DNA from: Nereocystis luetkeana
Taxonomy: Eukaryota > Sar > Phaeophyceae > Laminariales > Laminariaceae
Length of the DNA stretch: 64,000 nucleotides
Assembly (NCBI GenBank): GCA_031213475.1
Contig: JARUPZ010000009.1
Location: forward strand, 1,947,001 to 2,011,000
Reading direction: 5' to 3'
Shown: positions 22,400 to 33,999 of the stretch, one piece after another
Position numbering within the stretch: the stretch's first letter is position 1
Layout of the letters: each line of letters starts with the position of its first letter
Notes under the pieces: generated by a model
Told to the model about the DNA's origin: nothing
What the model saw: the letters and a program-made list of their open reading frames with translations, nothing else
The model's database searches: none
Translations under genes and position numbers: made by a program

Positions 22400-22880
22400 T
22401 TGAGATGTGTGTGTGTTGTATGTTTATGCTCATCTCTCTAGCCCTTGGCTGTACCTAACATCTAGTACGAGTCTTCGCCCTTCTTTGGTCATTGTATACC
22501 TTAGGTCCCGGGTCTTGAACTGTACGGCAGCGTTACGAGCGTTATCAGGAAATAAACAGAAACAACAACTCGAATCCGTGCGTCGTGCTCGACTAGGTGC
22601 ACGCGGAAAACAGCGCACCGTGTTTACGACGTGGTAAAAAATGCATTACTTGGCACACACGAAATCCCTCCGAGTACATACGTAGAGACAGCCTTCTTCC
22701 AGATTTTCCAACGTACCCGCCTGAGCCCGACAGAGACAAGGCAATGCCAAAAAACCATGCAGGCACACTTTTTACACAGTAGTTTCGCCATCGACGATGA
22801 GTGGGGGTCGGGGTTGAACGTCGAAGGCGAGTGGGGTTCAGGCTGCCCAAAGCTTGAACCTTCCAGTCCATTTCCGCGAA
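22400..22880. repeat. ankyrin-unit repeat block E, copy 1
   Basis: It is related to 34000-34500 and, more weakly, to 39225-39470 and 30470-30735. The best shared line is AACAACAACTCGAATCCGTG with its surroundings. It lies just downstream (minus strand) of the ankyrin genes in each unit, so it may contain their 3' exon or untranslated region. On the minus strand the frame with ARIRVVVSVY here and ARTRVVVSVY at 34.2 kb is similar. Confidence 0.55.
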
Positions 22881-22961
22881 AACCCTACAACAGAATTGAA
22901 CAAAAAAAAGGGCAAACTCTCCCCTCTAAAAGAGCTGAACTACCACGAAAACAGAAAGCAA

Positions 22962-24320
22962 TCAAAGTCTAGCGACGATCCAAGGCGACACCCACCTGCC
23001 GACGAGCCTCACGAAAAACTTCCTACTGCTCTCTTCCTTCGGCTTGGAGATTCGTCCACCTAAAAAGCGGGGGGTCTTCATGGCTGGCGGCGGCGAGAGA
23101 ACAACGAAGACAGCAGCAGCAGCACCAGCAGACGCAGTAGTAGCAGTGCTGCCATCACCGCTACAACCAGCATCCTCCGCTTCGGTAGAGGGCCACGCCC
23201 ACGATCGAGCTCGGTACGCTGGACCGCGCTGCAACATCCGGTGAATGGCGACTTCCTCCCTCTGATCCACCTGACGCTTCACATCTCGATCGACCTTCAC
23301 CCCGATGATGTCTCGAGGGATCCATCCGTTCGCGTCACGCGCCGTCTCGTCCGCCCCCGCCTCGAGAAGTGTGCTCACCGCTGCAGGATAGCAGCAGCGA
23401 GCACCAAAGTGAAGCAGGCTGCGGCCATTTTGATAGGCATTCGCCCACTCTGACCGCCTCTCATCTCCGTTCACCGTGAGTAGCAGCCGGAGGCTTTTCA
23501 CCTGGCGGAAGCAGGCGGCAGTACACAGCGCCACGACCAGCGCCTTGTCGTCTGCGGCTGGCCTTGTCCCTAAATCGTTCATTAGGAGCCGCACCACGCC
23601 CAAAAAGCCTTTCTCGACAGCTTTCGCGAGCGGATACAAGAAGTTGCCGTCCGGGGGCAGCTGCGTCGCTCCCAAAGACAGAAACTTGGACACCATACTT
23701 TCGTCGCCTTTGTAGCACGCGGCAAAGAGCGGAGATTCTCCCTTGTTACCGGTGAAGTTCAGCGTGGCGGGTGCTCTGGAGTGCAGCATGTCGACCACGT
23801 CGATGCAACCGCTTACGGCCGCTTCGTGCAGAGGGATGTACCCCTTTTCGTCCGCCAAGGCCGGGTTGGCGCCCGCCTCGAGCAGCAAACGCACGATTTG
23901 GACGTTCCTGGTTATGGTTGCTATATGCAGGGCGCGTTCGCCAGGCGAAGCGGCAACAATGCCTAAAGTTGGTGCGGCTTCGGCAGCTGTGACAGGCTTA
24001 TCGGGATCTGCGCCTTGCTTAAGTAAAAAATTGACCATGCCGGCACAATTGGCTAGAGTGGCAGCTATGATCGGCGCGTAGGATTGGCCTGGTGGCCACC
24101 CATTCACATTCGCTCCGGCGTCAAGCGCGGCCTTCGCTTGCCTGTAGTTTCCCTTGCACACACCCGAATAAAATGACACATCAGGAGACATACTGCTGTA
24201 GCTATCAGTTTCCAGGGAGGGAGGCGAACCAAACTGTGGACAGCTACGTACAGACAAACCTGGAAACACACCAAGACGCCGGATTTCAAATGTGCTCTGA
24301 TGTATCCCCGACATAAACAT
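22962..24320 (-). CDS. ankyrin-repeat protein (ANK copy 2, intact frame)
   Basis: The open frame of 452 residues holds a run of ankyrin repeats from about residue 55 to 335. Good units are NYRQAKAALDAGANVNG (59-74), GERALHIATITRNVQIVRLL (128-147), KGYIPLHEAAVSGCIDVVDM (159-178), GESPLFAACYKGDESMVSKF (194-213) and GRSLLHFGARCCYPAAVSTL (299-318). Such repeats bind other proteins and give no enzyme activity. A conserved motif YRARSWAWP (369-377) and a basic tail (KFFVRLVGR, 434-442) follow; both recur in sister copies. The minus-strand sequence after that arginine reads CGGCAGGTGGGTG, a likely splice donor, so the last ten residues may be intron read-through. The start could also be the second group of Met near residue 44 (MSPDVSF). 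It is the only one of four copies without a frameshift. Confidence 0.7.
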   Translation of the reverse strand: MFMSGIHQSTFEIRRLGVFPGLSVRSCPQFGSPPSLETDSYSSMSPDVSFYSGVCKGNYRQAKAALDAGANVNGWPPGQSYAPIIAATLANCAGMVNFLLKQGADPDKPVTAAEAAPTLGIVAASPGERALHIATITRNVQIVRLLLEAGANPALADEKGYIPLHEAAVSGCIDVVDMLHSRAPATLNFTGNKGESPLFAACYKGDESMVSKFLSLGATQLPPDGNFLYPLAKAVEKGFLGVVRLLMNDLGTRPAADDKALVVALCTAACFRQVKSLRLLLTVNGDERRSEWANAYQNGRSLLHFGARCCYPAAVSTLLEAGADETARDANGWIPRDIIGVKVDRDVKRQVDQREEVAIHRMLQRGPAYRARSWAWPSTEAEDAGCSGDGSTATTASAGAAAAVFVVLSPPPAMKTPRFLGGRISKPKEESSRKFFVRLVGRWVSPWIVARL

Positions 24321-24369
24321 TCACCGTCGCTAACTTCGAACTCCCAGACCTGAAGTTTAAAATTTAAAA

Positions 24370-25382
24370 TTCAAAAGTTTAAAAGTTTGAGCTGCTACAA
24401 TCACAATCGTATAATTGATCAGAATAGATAGAATGCTATCAGAATAGATAGAATGCTGAACGAAGCGTGACAGAAAGAGGCACCTATCGTAATAACGACG
24501 TGCCATATGCACACCCTGTAGAGCTGCAACAGGGAACATCATGTATGTGTATGGACACGCCGAACTCGTCATGGTGAAAACTCTCAACAAATCGGGTGTA
24601 ACTGCATGCTGGTGGGAAACAACGAGACTCGCGAGAAACATACCAATAAGTGTTCGTTTTCTACCAGAGAGGGGACAGAAGATGCACGGCAGTTGGTCCA
24701 GGCTCGGGACCCTCTTATTATTATACAATGCGGCGTGGCAAACCTCGCGGAGACCTTAAGCAATGCAGCACACCAGTAGGCGTACCCCCACTTTACAAAT
24801 GTAACCGATAGCAAATGTTTGTGAAGACATTGAACAATGTGCTGCACACCATCATTACTATGTACAGGGCGATTCGCTCCGCGGGCGGCCTACGCCGCCC
24901 GCTACGCTCGCTCAGGATGGAAAAGTACGCGAAGCGGACAGAAGGTCGATGATTGAATATATATAGATATATACAAGGGCTCCGCATGGGTGCCTGCCGG
25001 CACCCATGCTCCGGATAAGAAAATATACCTCAGGTCTAAACTCGTGTGATTATGTCGAAGCAAGTTGACGTAAATATAAGTACACCATTCGATCTTGTTG
25101 CGAACGGGATCAGGGCAACGCCAAGTGGTGCAGGAAAAAGGCAATGTCGAGGGTCAGTTCTCAGTTCTTATATCTGTCTCACTCGAATTTAGAGACCAAC
25201 TTTTATATCCTTTTTTGGGACGTTCTTATTATTTGGTGTCTTTTTCAGCCCAGCAGCCATCTACTCTGAAGCCCGAAAATCAAAAGCGTCTACCAGGTAC
25301 CAGTATAAATTATGGTCCAGGAAATGATCGATAATTTGGAGCCCAGTTGCAGCTGGCGGGGGCAGAAATCAGCTCAGTTCTG
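24370..25382. other. intergenic, no gene seen
   Basis: It contains a 21-base direct repeat (ATCAGAATAGATAGAATGCT, twice at 24418-24460), an AT-rich stretch with several TATA-like runs near 24955, and one TACCAGGTA word at 25291. No conserved frame is visible. Confidence 0.5.
25291..25299. repeat. TACCAGGTA word with shared 22-base context
   Basis: The 9-mer and the next 13 bases (CCAGTATAAATTA) are identical to 1271-1292, while the flanks differ. The shared unit may be a longer form of the micro-insertion. Confidence 0.6.
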
Positions 25383-25835
25383 AGGGTGTATCTTAACCCT
25401 CCCAGAGAGCATGGGAACGAGCGGAACGGAACGAGGCTGCTCGTCGTGGTCATTCGTTCCGTTCCTATCTAAAAAAACGTGTTTAGGTCCACGCATAATC
25501 CTGGGCCTCGCCAGCCGAATCGGCACGAACGGTATCTTTTGCACATGCCACGACCAGTTGGTATCCACATAATCTTCGGTGGTTTCCGTCTACCTCAAAT
25601 AATCTGCTATTTGTTCCCGTTCGGTCGGGCCGTTCGGTCCTCCCGAACAAGAAAAAGGGGTGCAACACTTCTTCTTCCTCTTCCTAGATATACTGTTTTT
25701 CTCGGGCTGCACTGAATCTATTCGTTTCCCACAACCAATCAACACCAACTCATTCGGCAAATAATATTCCATTCGGCTCGTTCCAATGCTCTCTGGGGGG
25801 GTCCCTGAGAGGTCTCTCTTTATACTCTCAGAACT
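25383..25835. mobile_element. MITE-4 copy 1 (non-autonomous DNA element)
   Basis: This is about 90 percent similar, by eye, to 42581-43052. The inverted ends hold CCCAGAGAGCATGGGAACGA on the left and, reversed, CCCAGAGAGCATTGGAACGA on the right. Shared interior lines include CGTTCCTATCTAAAAAAACG and ATTCGTTTCCCAC. A minus-strand frame begins MEYYLPNELVL in this copy and MEYYLPHELVL in the other, but it frameshifts and stops early, so it is not called a gene. Confidence 0.75.
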
Positions 25836-26699
25836 GAGATTACTTTAATGATGTTGTTTACGATAGTATTAATCGTATTGCTGCCCTTTTTCTGCCCAGT
25901 TGCGGAGTACCCAATACCCACGCCGATATCACACCCCTATCTATGGCGAGCTGTACCTACTTCCAACGACGCAATTGTTGTGCAGAAGAGAGGGTCTCTC
26001 CCGCACATGAAAGCGATAGCAGCAGCAGCACAACATGCAAAACGGCAGCAACCGCAGCAGCAGCAGGAGTAGTAGCAGGTATCGCTGCTGATGCCGTCGG
26101 TTGCTGCAGCTAGCTGCTGCTATGCAGATCCAGCCCCAACATCAGCAGCAGCACAACAGCAGCAGCTGTACGTACGTCATGGCAGAAGACAACAACTTGC
26201 AGTATACGCCCAAATTACTGGGAGAACAGGACGCGTACTGTATGCGCCTTATCGAACGCAATCCTGAGAACAGACAGTGAGTGATCGAGATACTGCGGGT
26301 ATGAACAGTATCATCATATATATACCTACCTGATAACTGATACCTGATACCTGATATCGATCGGCAATTATACAGAACAACCGCAAAGTACTGCCGACAT
26401 GGGCAGTATTCTCATAGCATGAATACCGAAATATTCATGTTGGAATTAGTATTACGTGTAGCACACGCAGCAGTATACGTACAGCAGCACAAAACTCCGA
26501 CATACTGCGAGTACTTGCAGTCTGAGCAAGCAGTCTCCAACCCTTGATTACCTCCAGTAGTGCTCGCCGAAACAACTGGGCGCGTTTTTCAACAGGGAAT
26601 CTTACCCAGCCGAACATCATCATATCTAATTCCTGGAACGAAGGATCGTATCTTTTAAGCAGGTCCGTATCTCCCATTTACTAGTAAATAAGACCTCAC

Positions 26700-27100
26700 A
26701 TCTGGACTGGATATTAGTGAAAAACGTCTGCTGTGTTCGTACGACATCCTCCGATGTGATTGATCGGTTTTTCTTATCGAACCCACAGCACCCGGCCGAC
26801 TTGCCAGCAAACTTCATTCAATTCGACAGGCGAAAACAAAGCTTTGTACATACATGTTCGAAGTACACCTCTGAACTACTACTACTGTATACTGCTATAC
26901 TTACTGTAGTTGTTAGTACTGGTATTCCAACGCGCCTCACTCTGCAGTAGTAGTAGTGGACAAAGTCCGAGCATGTACGGCCACCTGTACGATACCTTCC
27001 GATGTGATTGGTTGTTTTTCTTATCGAACTAACAACACTCGGCCGAATTCATACTCCCCAACAACCTTCATTCCATTCTACCGGCGAAAACAGAAGACGT
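26700..27100 (+). repeat. diverged tandem duplication of about 120 bases
   Basis: The segments near 26745-26840 and 26995-27090 share CCGATGTGATTG, TTTTTCTTATCGAAC, CGGCCGA and GGCGAAAACA. Identity is moderate, with a spacer of about 150 bases between the units. Confidence 0.6.
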
Positions 27101-30100
27101 GCCGAGTTGTCATTTTTTTTCTAAAAAAACCCCCAACAAACAAAGCAAAATCACCGGGATATGCAACGACCTCTCGTACCAAGAACAGCGCGATACGCCG
27201 AGAAGGCGCGTGCACTCGTCCGGCGATGAGACAGGGGCAAGGGAAGGCAGCCACCGAGAAAGGCAGGACCGAGGGGTTCGAACAGGCCGATGGCGGCGGC
27301 CCGCAAAGCAAGGCGGTCGTTAGAAAGCGGTAGCATCAGCAAGACCGAGAGATCGAACCTTGGAGAGTAAAAAGCTACTACTACTACTGTAATATGAAGC
27401 CTGTCGCAAGAAGCTCTTCGCGGAGCAACACCTAAACAAATTTCCAGGACCGCAGAAAATAGAACGTCCGTGTCTCCTTTTTCCAGCAAATATCCCTCAA
27501 GTTCTGGGTCGCCGCGCTCGTCGGTGGCGCGAGACTCCGAGACGCGCGCACGGGAGAACACCAGTCGAAGTCCGGCTCGCGCGACCGTCGAGGAAAGCGG
27601 TCGAAAAACCAAGCACGAAGGCAGGGGAGCGAAGGCTTCCGGAGTCCCAGACAAAGTTGAAGATAAAATCGGAATTTTAAGGTTCGCTCACAGCGGCCGA
27701 GATTCATTGTATATATATCTATATACATATATATTTATTTGATGAATGCTGTAGTTGCAAATTGGCGACTTGATAATGCCAAGAGTCACATGCCGTGCGT
27801 ACGTACATACGTACGTACCCCAGGTAAGGTACTGATTTTCTTCTTCATGCTGGTACTGGTATGTACGAACGAGAAAGCACACAGCATGGCACAACAGCAG
27901 CACCGCAAAAACAATGAAAATGAAACCGAAACATTAAAAATTCGAAAAGAGAAAAAAATCCCCCGTCCCCCCTCATGTAATAATTGTCTGCCCCTGGAAC
28001 ACCTTGCACCATGGTCCAGTCAAAGAAGATAAAATATAAAAAATGAACAGCAGAGCTTGTCTCTCAGCCTTGTGTGCCGCCCGTCCCTCTCTCGACCACC
28101 TCGCCACCGATTCGGTCCGCGTAAAGTTTTCCTCCCTCTCTGTCACAGTGATCCCCGTCGCCCGCCCCGCGTGAAGCCCGGTTCTCACCGTGACCCTCGT
28201 TCGCCAGCTCGACGATGTCCATGGTCAGACGGGCGTTCATCTCTTTGTACAGTTCAGCGTGGTCGCAAAAATAAGCACCGCTTGAATGTTAGCTTGCAAT
28301 CCCGAACGAACCTTATGGACTCGTACATACTAAGTCTAATTTTTTAGATGGAGGCAGAACAGAGCCCATTCATGCTTCCCTTGTGTCTCGAGGCACACAC
28401 GACGCCTAGCCACGAAAACCGCGACCGCTCCTTGCAACCCCCCCTCTACCCGCCAGCATCCACCGACACCCGCGACGGCGCCGGGCTCGCCAGCGTTGCC
28501 GTGCTCCGACTACACACACACACGCACACGAAACGGAAGAAGAAAAAAGGAGAAATAGACTGAAAGTAAGTGCAAAAGAGATTTCAACCAGCCGGTCGGT
28601 GGAAAAAAGCGAAAGAGAGCCTCCCAAACCGCTGGAAAACAAAATCGACTTTTTCTTTTTTCGAGATGTTTTTTCTTTTGTTCCGGGAAAAAAAGTGTGG
28701 CACGAGAAGCCAGCACGCAAAGAAAGCAAAGAACGCGGAGAAAGCAAGGATCGTCGAAGCGACAAAAAATCGTGGGAGACTCGCTGAGTGTGAGACAGGT
28801 GCTTATAATCAAGTGATTTTAGGAAAAGGGTAGCTTTAAGTTGTGTATGCATACACGCGTACAAAGTAAGGTGAAAGACTGTCGGCACCTCGTGGGGTTA
28901 TATACAGTATCAGGTACATTTTTCACAGTTTCTCCACAAGGATTTTTCTACGCCCACATTGTGCATGGGAGTACTGTACTCCCGGGTAATTAAATGGCCG
29001 CAGCAATGAAGAGTCGATGTACGAATAAAGTATATACGTAGCTGTAGGTGTGAGTAAAGTCAGTTAATTGAGTGCTTGAGATAGCAGCGATGTTGGATTA
29101 CGGCCAGAGCACTTACTTGGTGCTTTCGCGTAACAACACCGAAAAAAAAACAGACATGAAACGCTTACGGGCAATGTACTTGCGGCAAATATAGGTATCG
29201 GAGACTAGCCAACCGTCGAGAAATCGGGAGCACGAATGCACAGAGATAATCCAAATCGCAATGACACTTCATCTCGACCGATGCAGAATGCCCAGGGGCG
29301 GGTGGGGCCCCTGCGGGGGGGGTAAGCAGGATAATGACACCGATCGACTCAGCTGGGCCAAGGCTCGGACTGCTGTCGAGTTGACGGAGTACCAATCGTC
29401 AAGTGTAACCCCCTCCGTTTTTCGCACGACCGGGTGTGCGTAGGCCAGTGTCGTGGTTCATCCTTCTCGGAGGCGATAATGTACCACATAAGTGGATAGC
29501 CGGGAGACGCGTGTTGTGAGTAACGTTGGGCGGAGTAATTTTTCAGTATTAGAGTACCCGAGCAGCGAACGCTCTGTGCGGTACAGGATACCGGCTCGCC
29601 TGGGAGGCAGGAGCCATCGCGACTCGTGGTGATCTCACTCCTCTACGATTCCAAACGCACGGTAAAACACGTCTTCAGGATCGTCGGATGTCGGTGGCCG
29701 CTGCAGCCTCGTGAGCGGTTTTGCAAGCACCTTCCCTGAAAACTGCTTGCTGAAACGGCCTGAAAACGTCGTTCGACACGTTACTTTTGTACCCCGCCAA
29801 CCTCTCCCTGCCTGCGCCAAAAATAAATAATCCAGAGCGAAGGACACAGGAAACACCCCAGAAAGTCCGTTGGTTTCTTGCCCACGCGCGGTAGCAGCCC
29901 TACTGGTGGTGGCAACTGACTGGTGGGTCTAACTTGGACACCTCTCTGAACAACAAAAGTAATCTATCGTACGGACATTACGGACTCAACACCGCTGGCC
30001 TACCACCCACTACCGACAGCGACAGCAACCATTCGCCGACATCCACTACCTCATCCCTGTATAAAAATCGCGATGTTAAACACTAACAAGCTCTCCTTGT

Positions 30101-30165
30101 TTTAAGCCAAGTTATCTTCTCGCACCACAAGGGCAAATTTCAGTTCCTCGTGTAGAGCCAATACG
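27100..30165. other. no recognised gene
   Basis: Open stretches on both strands at 27151-27654 and 28406-28888 are low in complexity (Ser/Arg or Lys rich) and overlap other equally long frames, which is typical of chance. Short AT and CA microsatellites occur near 27710 and 28510. A CGTACATACGTACGTAC run is at about 27800. Confidence 0.4.
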
Positions 30166-30169
30166 GTAA

Positions 30170-30735
30170 CAACAGCAACCCCTCGACATTGACGAGGCAA
30201 CTTCTTGCCCGCCACTGCAGTTGTACGCGCATTACGTGTCACGGAAGCATCTGGGACAGAAGTGGTGTTGCAAGGGAGACCGCTGCTGCTGGTCTCGTTG
30301 TGCCGTGCACGATTTGTATGATGAAGTAGTCGGTAGCCAGCATAGCGCGGTCAATAACACCCGAAGCCTTCCACAACTTCCACTCGAGGCACCGCAGTAC
30401 AGTAGCATGATATGTTTACGGAATGCCGTGGGTGGTTCTTCACAATTAAAGAGCTGTGCGGTATGTGTATACGTGCTGCAGTTTGTTTTGGCACCTCCAT
30501 TCAGCCGCTGGCTGTACTCAAGCTATCGTAGTGTTCCTTGGCCTCGTATTTTCGTGCTATCACACCTTAGGTCTTATCTCAAGGCAACTGTTCGTCCTGT
30601 TCGTCCTGCCGTTCTCCCTGTTACGGTGCGCACTCGAACAAATTGTCAATCGACCGAAATTTTCACAAGCTCTACGGTAGAGAAACTCAAACAACTGCTC
30701 GAGCTCCTGCGTTGTGCTTGACTCGGTGCACTCGA
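30170..30735 (+). repeat. ankyrin-unit repeat blocks C and E, partial copy without ankyrin gene
   Basis: The C block shows CATTGACGAGGCAACTTCTT and AGTAGTCGGTAGCCAGCATA; the E block shows TGCTCGAGCTCCTGCGTTGT and CGGTGCACTCG. Both match the other units in order, but no ankyrin sequence follows in the next 3 kb, so this copy is truncated. Confidence 0.5.
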
Positions 30736-31309
30736 AATCAGTATGTTGCATGTGTCATTATAATATATTATGTAGTTCCATGAACTAGTGTTGGTTGAGA
30801 TCGATAATATGCCTTTCTCTTCCGGCCGCGGGCCTTTTCTCGCGGTATCGGCAGCGAGGAACGCATGGGGGCTCCACGTATGAACTCCGAAGCAAACACG
30901 AGACTCGGTCGGGCTCCATGGTGCGTGCTTTGGGCATTCAAAGTCGCGGGCAGGTCGCTATTTTGCAGGATAAATCGTTCCGCCAAGCTAGAGCCAAGCA
31001 GGCCTATGGAAGCCAACACAGACGAAACGACCACGGGCAGGATTTCTTGAGTTCTACAGTATATAACAGCTCAGGCATCAGGGGCAGCCACGACACAACA
31101 TCATGCCCACTTCAAACTTTTCCCTTTGTGGCAGCAACGAACGATGCTTCTGCGCGCGATTGCGAGTGTGTCCGTGGGTTTGCCATCCGTCGGACCCGCC
31201 AGGGAATATGATAAAAGGCTATAAACTCGGAACACACATACCCTTAGAACGGCAGTGCGATTTCAGCTCATGATTCCGTAATCCACGATCGCACAATGAC
31301 AATCTGCGT

Positions 31310-31910
31310 CGTCGCCTGGCTATTCCGGTCAAGCCACGAGGGGGATACACTTCTACCGTATGCCAATATGCCGGCAGGGTTGCGACGTCATCCACGTAGC
31401 CGCGTAGATGGGTCTTTTGTCATGAAGGCTCGGATTTCCGTTGAGTCGAGGGGAAACACAAAAGCAGAGCCTGTTGTGGAAGGAATTGTAGATCCCGCTC
31501 GCCTGAGATAGATATAAGTTCAAGTTTGATATGCGCAACATGTAACTAAGAAGGATCAGAACACCGACACATCCCGAGGTGATCGCCATCCCCGAACAAG
31601 AGGATTGGACAGGCTCTCGCCGAGCGGGATGATACGTTCATCCGTGGTCAACACCCCAACCATGCGCAGCCTTGGTGCCTACAGCCAACGTACCACGTAT
31701 CGATAACAGTACCTGCACGCGTTGCAGGCGTGAGGTCGTGTCAAATGCGTATCATCACCAATACTTGAACGGCGGGTACACTCAGCAGAAGGTTGGTTTA
31801 TTCCGGATACTACGAACTTTAGACACGATGCAGACCACAGCCGGTACCAGGTACTGTAGCGGGCATGTCATCAAACATCTCCAAGTGGAGGATGCGATCG
31901 GCAAACGGCA
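31310..31910 (+). pseudogene. relic of an unknown coding unit (repeat block A, copy 2)
   Basis: Counterpart of 20690-21290. The frame containing STCTRCRREV is open here for a longer stretch (31672-32295) that runs into a histidine-rich segment made by a CAC-rich tract. The CxxC-containing stretch and an upstream PEVIAIPEQE frame are the only parts conserved at protein level with copy 1. Confidence 0.45.
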
Positions 31911-32059
31911 CTATTTCCGCCACCGCCGCCACCACCATCGGACCCACCACCACCATCACCACGGATCCCACCCCAACCTTCAGCACCACCACCAGGATAC
32001 GACTATCGCCCCAAAGCCCCCCTTCAGCTTAGGCTCATACCGACGCAGCATGGGCCAAG

Positions 32060-32428
32060 ACTTGAATGACTCGGAAACTGATGGTGACGCGAAGCAGTGC
32101 AAACACCAACGCACCGAGTGCTTGAAATCCAAGAAAAGGGCGAGTACACACCCCAGGGCTTTCACTTTCGAAACCTACCACTGCCGCAACCATCTGCATT
32201 CCGGGTTTGATTCCGGAGTTCGCACCAGGCCCATCCTACGTCGGTGCGACTGTCGTGCTGCCGCTGCCCTATCTCTCGCAAGCGATCGGCAATAGCAGCT
32301 ACTCACAACCAGCCATCAAACCGACTCCTAAAACAATAACCAAGGGGGATAGCCACGAATCCGATGGGCAGTTTTATGGGCACAAGAGCAAAATCCTCTC
32401 TCTCTCCATAGGAAGCCAAATTAGTAGT

Positions 32429-32468
<40 letters not shown>

Positions 32469-32600
32469 CGACATCGAGGAGGCACTTTCTTGTCCATTCC
32501 TGAATATGAGAAGTTAGGCCTTCGTGCAATACCTGCCATGAAAACAGCGGGCACGGGAGGGGCACGGCCGCTGTTCGCGTCGCGTTGCGGTGATTGGTGC
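32060..32600 (+). repeat. ankyrin-unit repeat blocks B and C, copy 3, with CAG microsatellite
   Basis: Contains GACTCGGAAACTGATGGTGA, ACCAGGCCCATCCTACGTCG, GGGCACAAGAGCAAAATCC, (AGC)n at 32430-32467 and ACATCGAGGAGGCACTTTCT, then TTCGTGCAATACCTGCCATG. The order is as in the unit at 21.6 kb. Confidence 0.7.
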
Positions 32601-32637
32601 TTGTGCATGACACTGCACCAGGTAGTCGACAGCGAGC

Positions 32638-32870
32638 CTAGGGGGGTGGGGGGTGTATTCAATGGCATGCATGGCCGTAGTCGTACGACCGCAGACCCTC
32701 GCATCCCTACAATGCCGGGACGGAGCACGTCGGGTTTTCACCGACCAGGCATATATTACTTGCACCAAGCGCGAGGCGCCGGGAGGAGTCTGGCGAGTCG
32801 CATGAAGGGTGGGCTGCATCCTACTAAAAACCGCTGTAGAGGTGGATTTTCTTGCATATGGATGACAGCA
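32638..32870 (+). repeat. dispersed repeat D, copy 2
   Basis: Matches 12521-12745, including GCATGGCCGTAGTCGTACGA, CCCTCGCATCCCTACAATGC and GGGACGGAGCACGTCGGG. In this unit D follows block C, whereas at 12.5 kb it precedes block B, so the units have been rearranged. Confidence 0.75.
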
Positions 32871-33176
32871 TCAATGAATTGGTTCAATTTGTGGTGTGGC
32901 CGCTTCCGGAGACAGCAACGGGTTTACTATGTAACTGCCTCGTGGGTGCCTCACCACATACACACGACGTGATACGACCATCCCCCTTGTGCGGAGTAAA
33001 GGTTCTCCCCGCACAAAAATGATCTGCCTCGACCGCCAGCCGTGGTAAACGCCAAAAAAATGAAAACGGTACCCTGGCTGTCTGGCTCAAGCAGTAAGAG
33101 GCGCGTTTTACAGCGTCGTCGCCAACCGACGCCAACCCAGCCTATCTAAACACACCACGTATACAATATAGGACGG

Positions 33177-33400
33177 TGGGGGGGGTACTTATTTGTTGTA
33201 TACCTTAGTAATTCGAGCATTGACCACGCACCCCTTTCGAGACGGAGCACCTTTCCTACTCCTGATAGAGACACTTCCAACATTTGGGCGCTCAAAACGT
33301 TATTTCCTGATAGTAAATAGTATGTGTTTGCTAATTATTCCCCTCCTGTTTGGCCACCTGTGACCACCATCTATCTCCTAGGATAACGATTGTTTTCTCG
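33177..33400 (+). repeat. left arm of about 215-base inverted repeat around ANK copy 4
   Basis: The arm starts with a G-run and GTACTTATTT, then ATTGACCACGCACCCCTTTC, GAGACGGAGCA, a TACTCCTGATAGAGACACTT-like line, GGGCGCTCAA and CCACCATCTATCTCC. Read inverted, 35640-35852 has the same lines in the same order. The pair could be the terminal repeats of a DNA element about 2.68 kb long. Confidence 0.7.
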
Positions 33401-33736
33401 CTGCTCTCCAGTGTAACAAAGTCCTCCATATCACATTCGTATTTTCCCCTCTTCTCCTCTTCTTGCACATCCCCTTCCTCCTTGTACACTTCAAATTCTC
33501 CTACTATGTGAGCTCTACTCTCTATTGCTTCGCCACACGAGTACATCTGTGCTTCTACTTCTTCCTTCTCTCGCCTACTGGTATACCGCATAAGGGAGGC
33601 GGTCTACTTCGAGGCCACATACGGGACGTACCATAAATACTATCAATACCAATAGTTAGTACTGTAAGTGTTGGAGCGGGTGGTTCTGGCCCAATACTAC
33701 AGTAGGAACAAGGTACTACAGTAGTGAAGCATGGTT

Positions 33737-33997
33737 CGACGCGTTCTACGATGATAGAGGTAGCACATTTCCGCTATTTGTTTTCTGAACGACGGGGCTC
33801 CTTCAACCCCAAATCGTCGGAATGCCATTCGTATTTCGAAACATAACGTGTTGAATTACTTGGGCCATGGGATTATTCATCGGGCTGCAACTTGATTTTT
33901 GCTGAAGTCAGTTTTCGGGTGAGGTATGGAGCTCCTCAAGTGAGGAGCCTCAGAATGAAGTATTAGGGTGAACCTCTATCATAAAATGCCTTTTTTT
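33737..33997. mobile_element. MITE-2 copy, GGTT flanks
   Basis: Begins CGACGCGTTCTACG and ends in a degenerate ATCATAAAATGCC plus a T-run, flanked by GGTT at 33733-33736 and 33998-34001. The interior core is well kept, including GGTATGGAGCTCCTCAAGTG. Confidence 0.75.
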
Positions 33998-33999
33998 GG

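Noticed and set aside
27151..27654. 167-residue minus-strand frame
   Set aside because: No recognised motif; plus-strand frames of similar quality overlap it, and no sister copy is available to test coding.
28406..28888. 160-residue minus-strand frame
   Set aside because: Composition is low complexity (Ser, Leu, Arg), overlapped by similar frames on the other strand; no domain or homologue in the window.
31845..31853. TACCAGGTA in repeat block A as a proven insertion
   Set aside because: The sister at 21.2 kb has a similar-length sequence (CGTACCAGACAGCCTGTAC), so length gain cannot be shown, although the word is counted.
31672..32295. 207-residue histidine-rich frame as a gene
   Set aside because: Only the CxxC part is conserved with the sister copy; the His run comes from a CAC-rich tract, and the rest shifts frame between copies.
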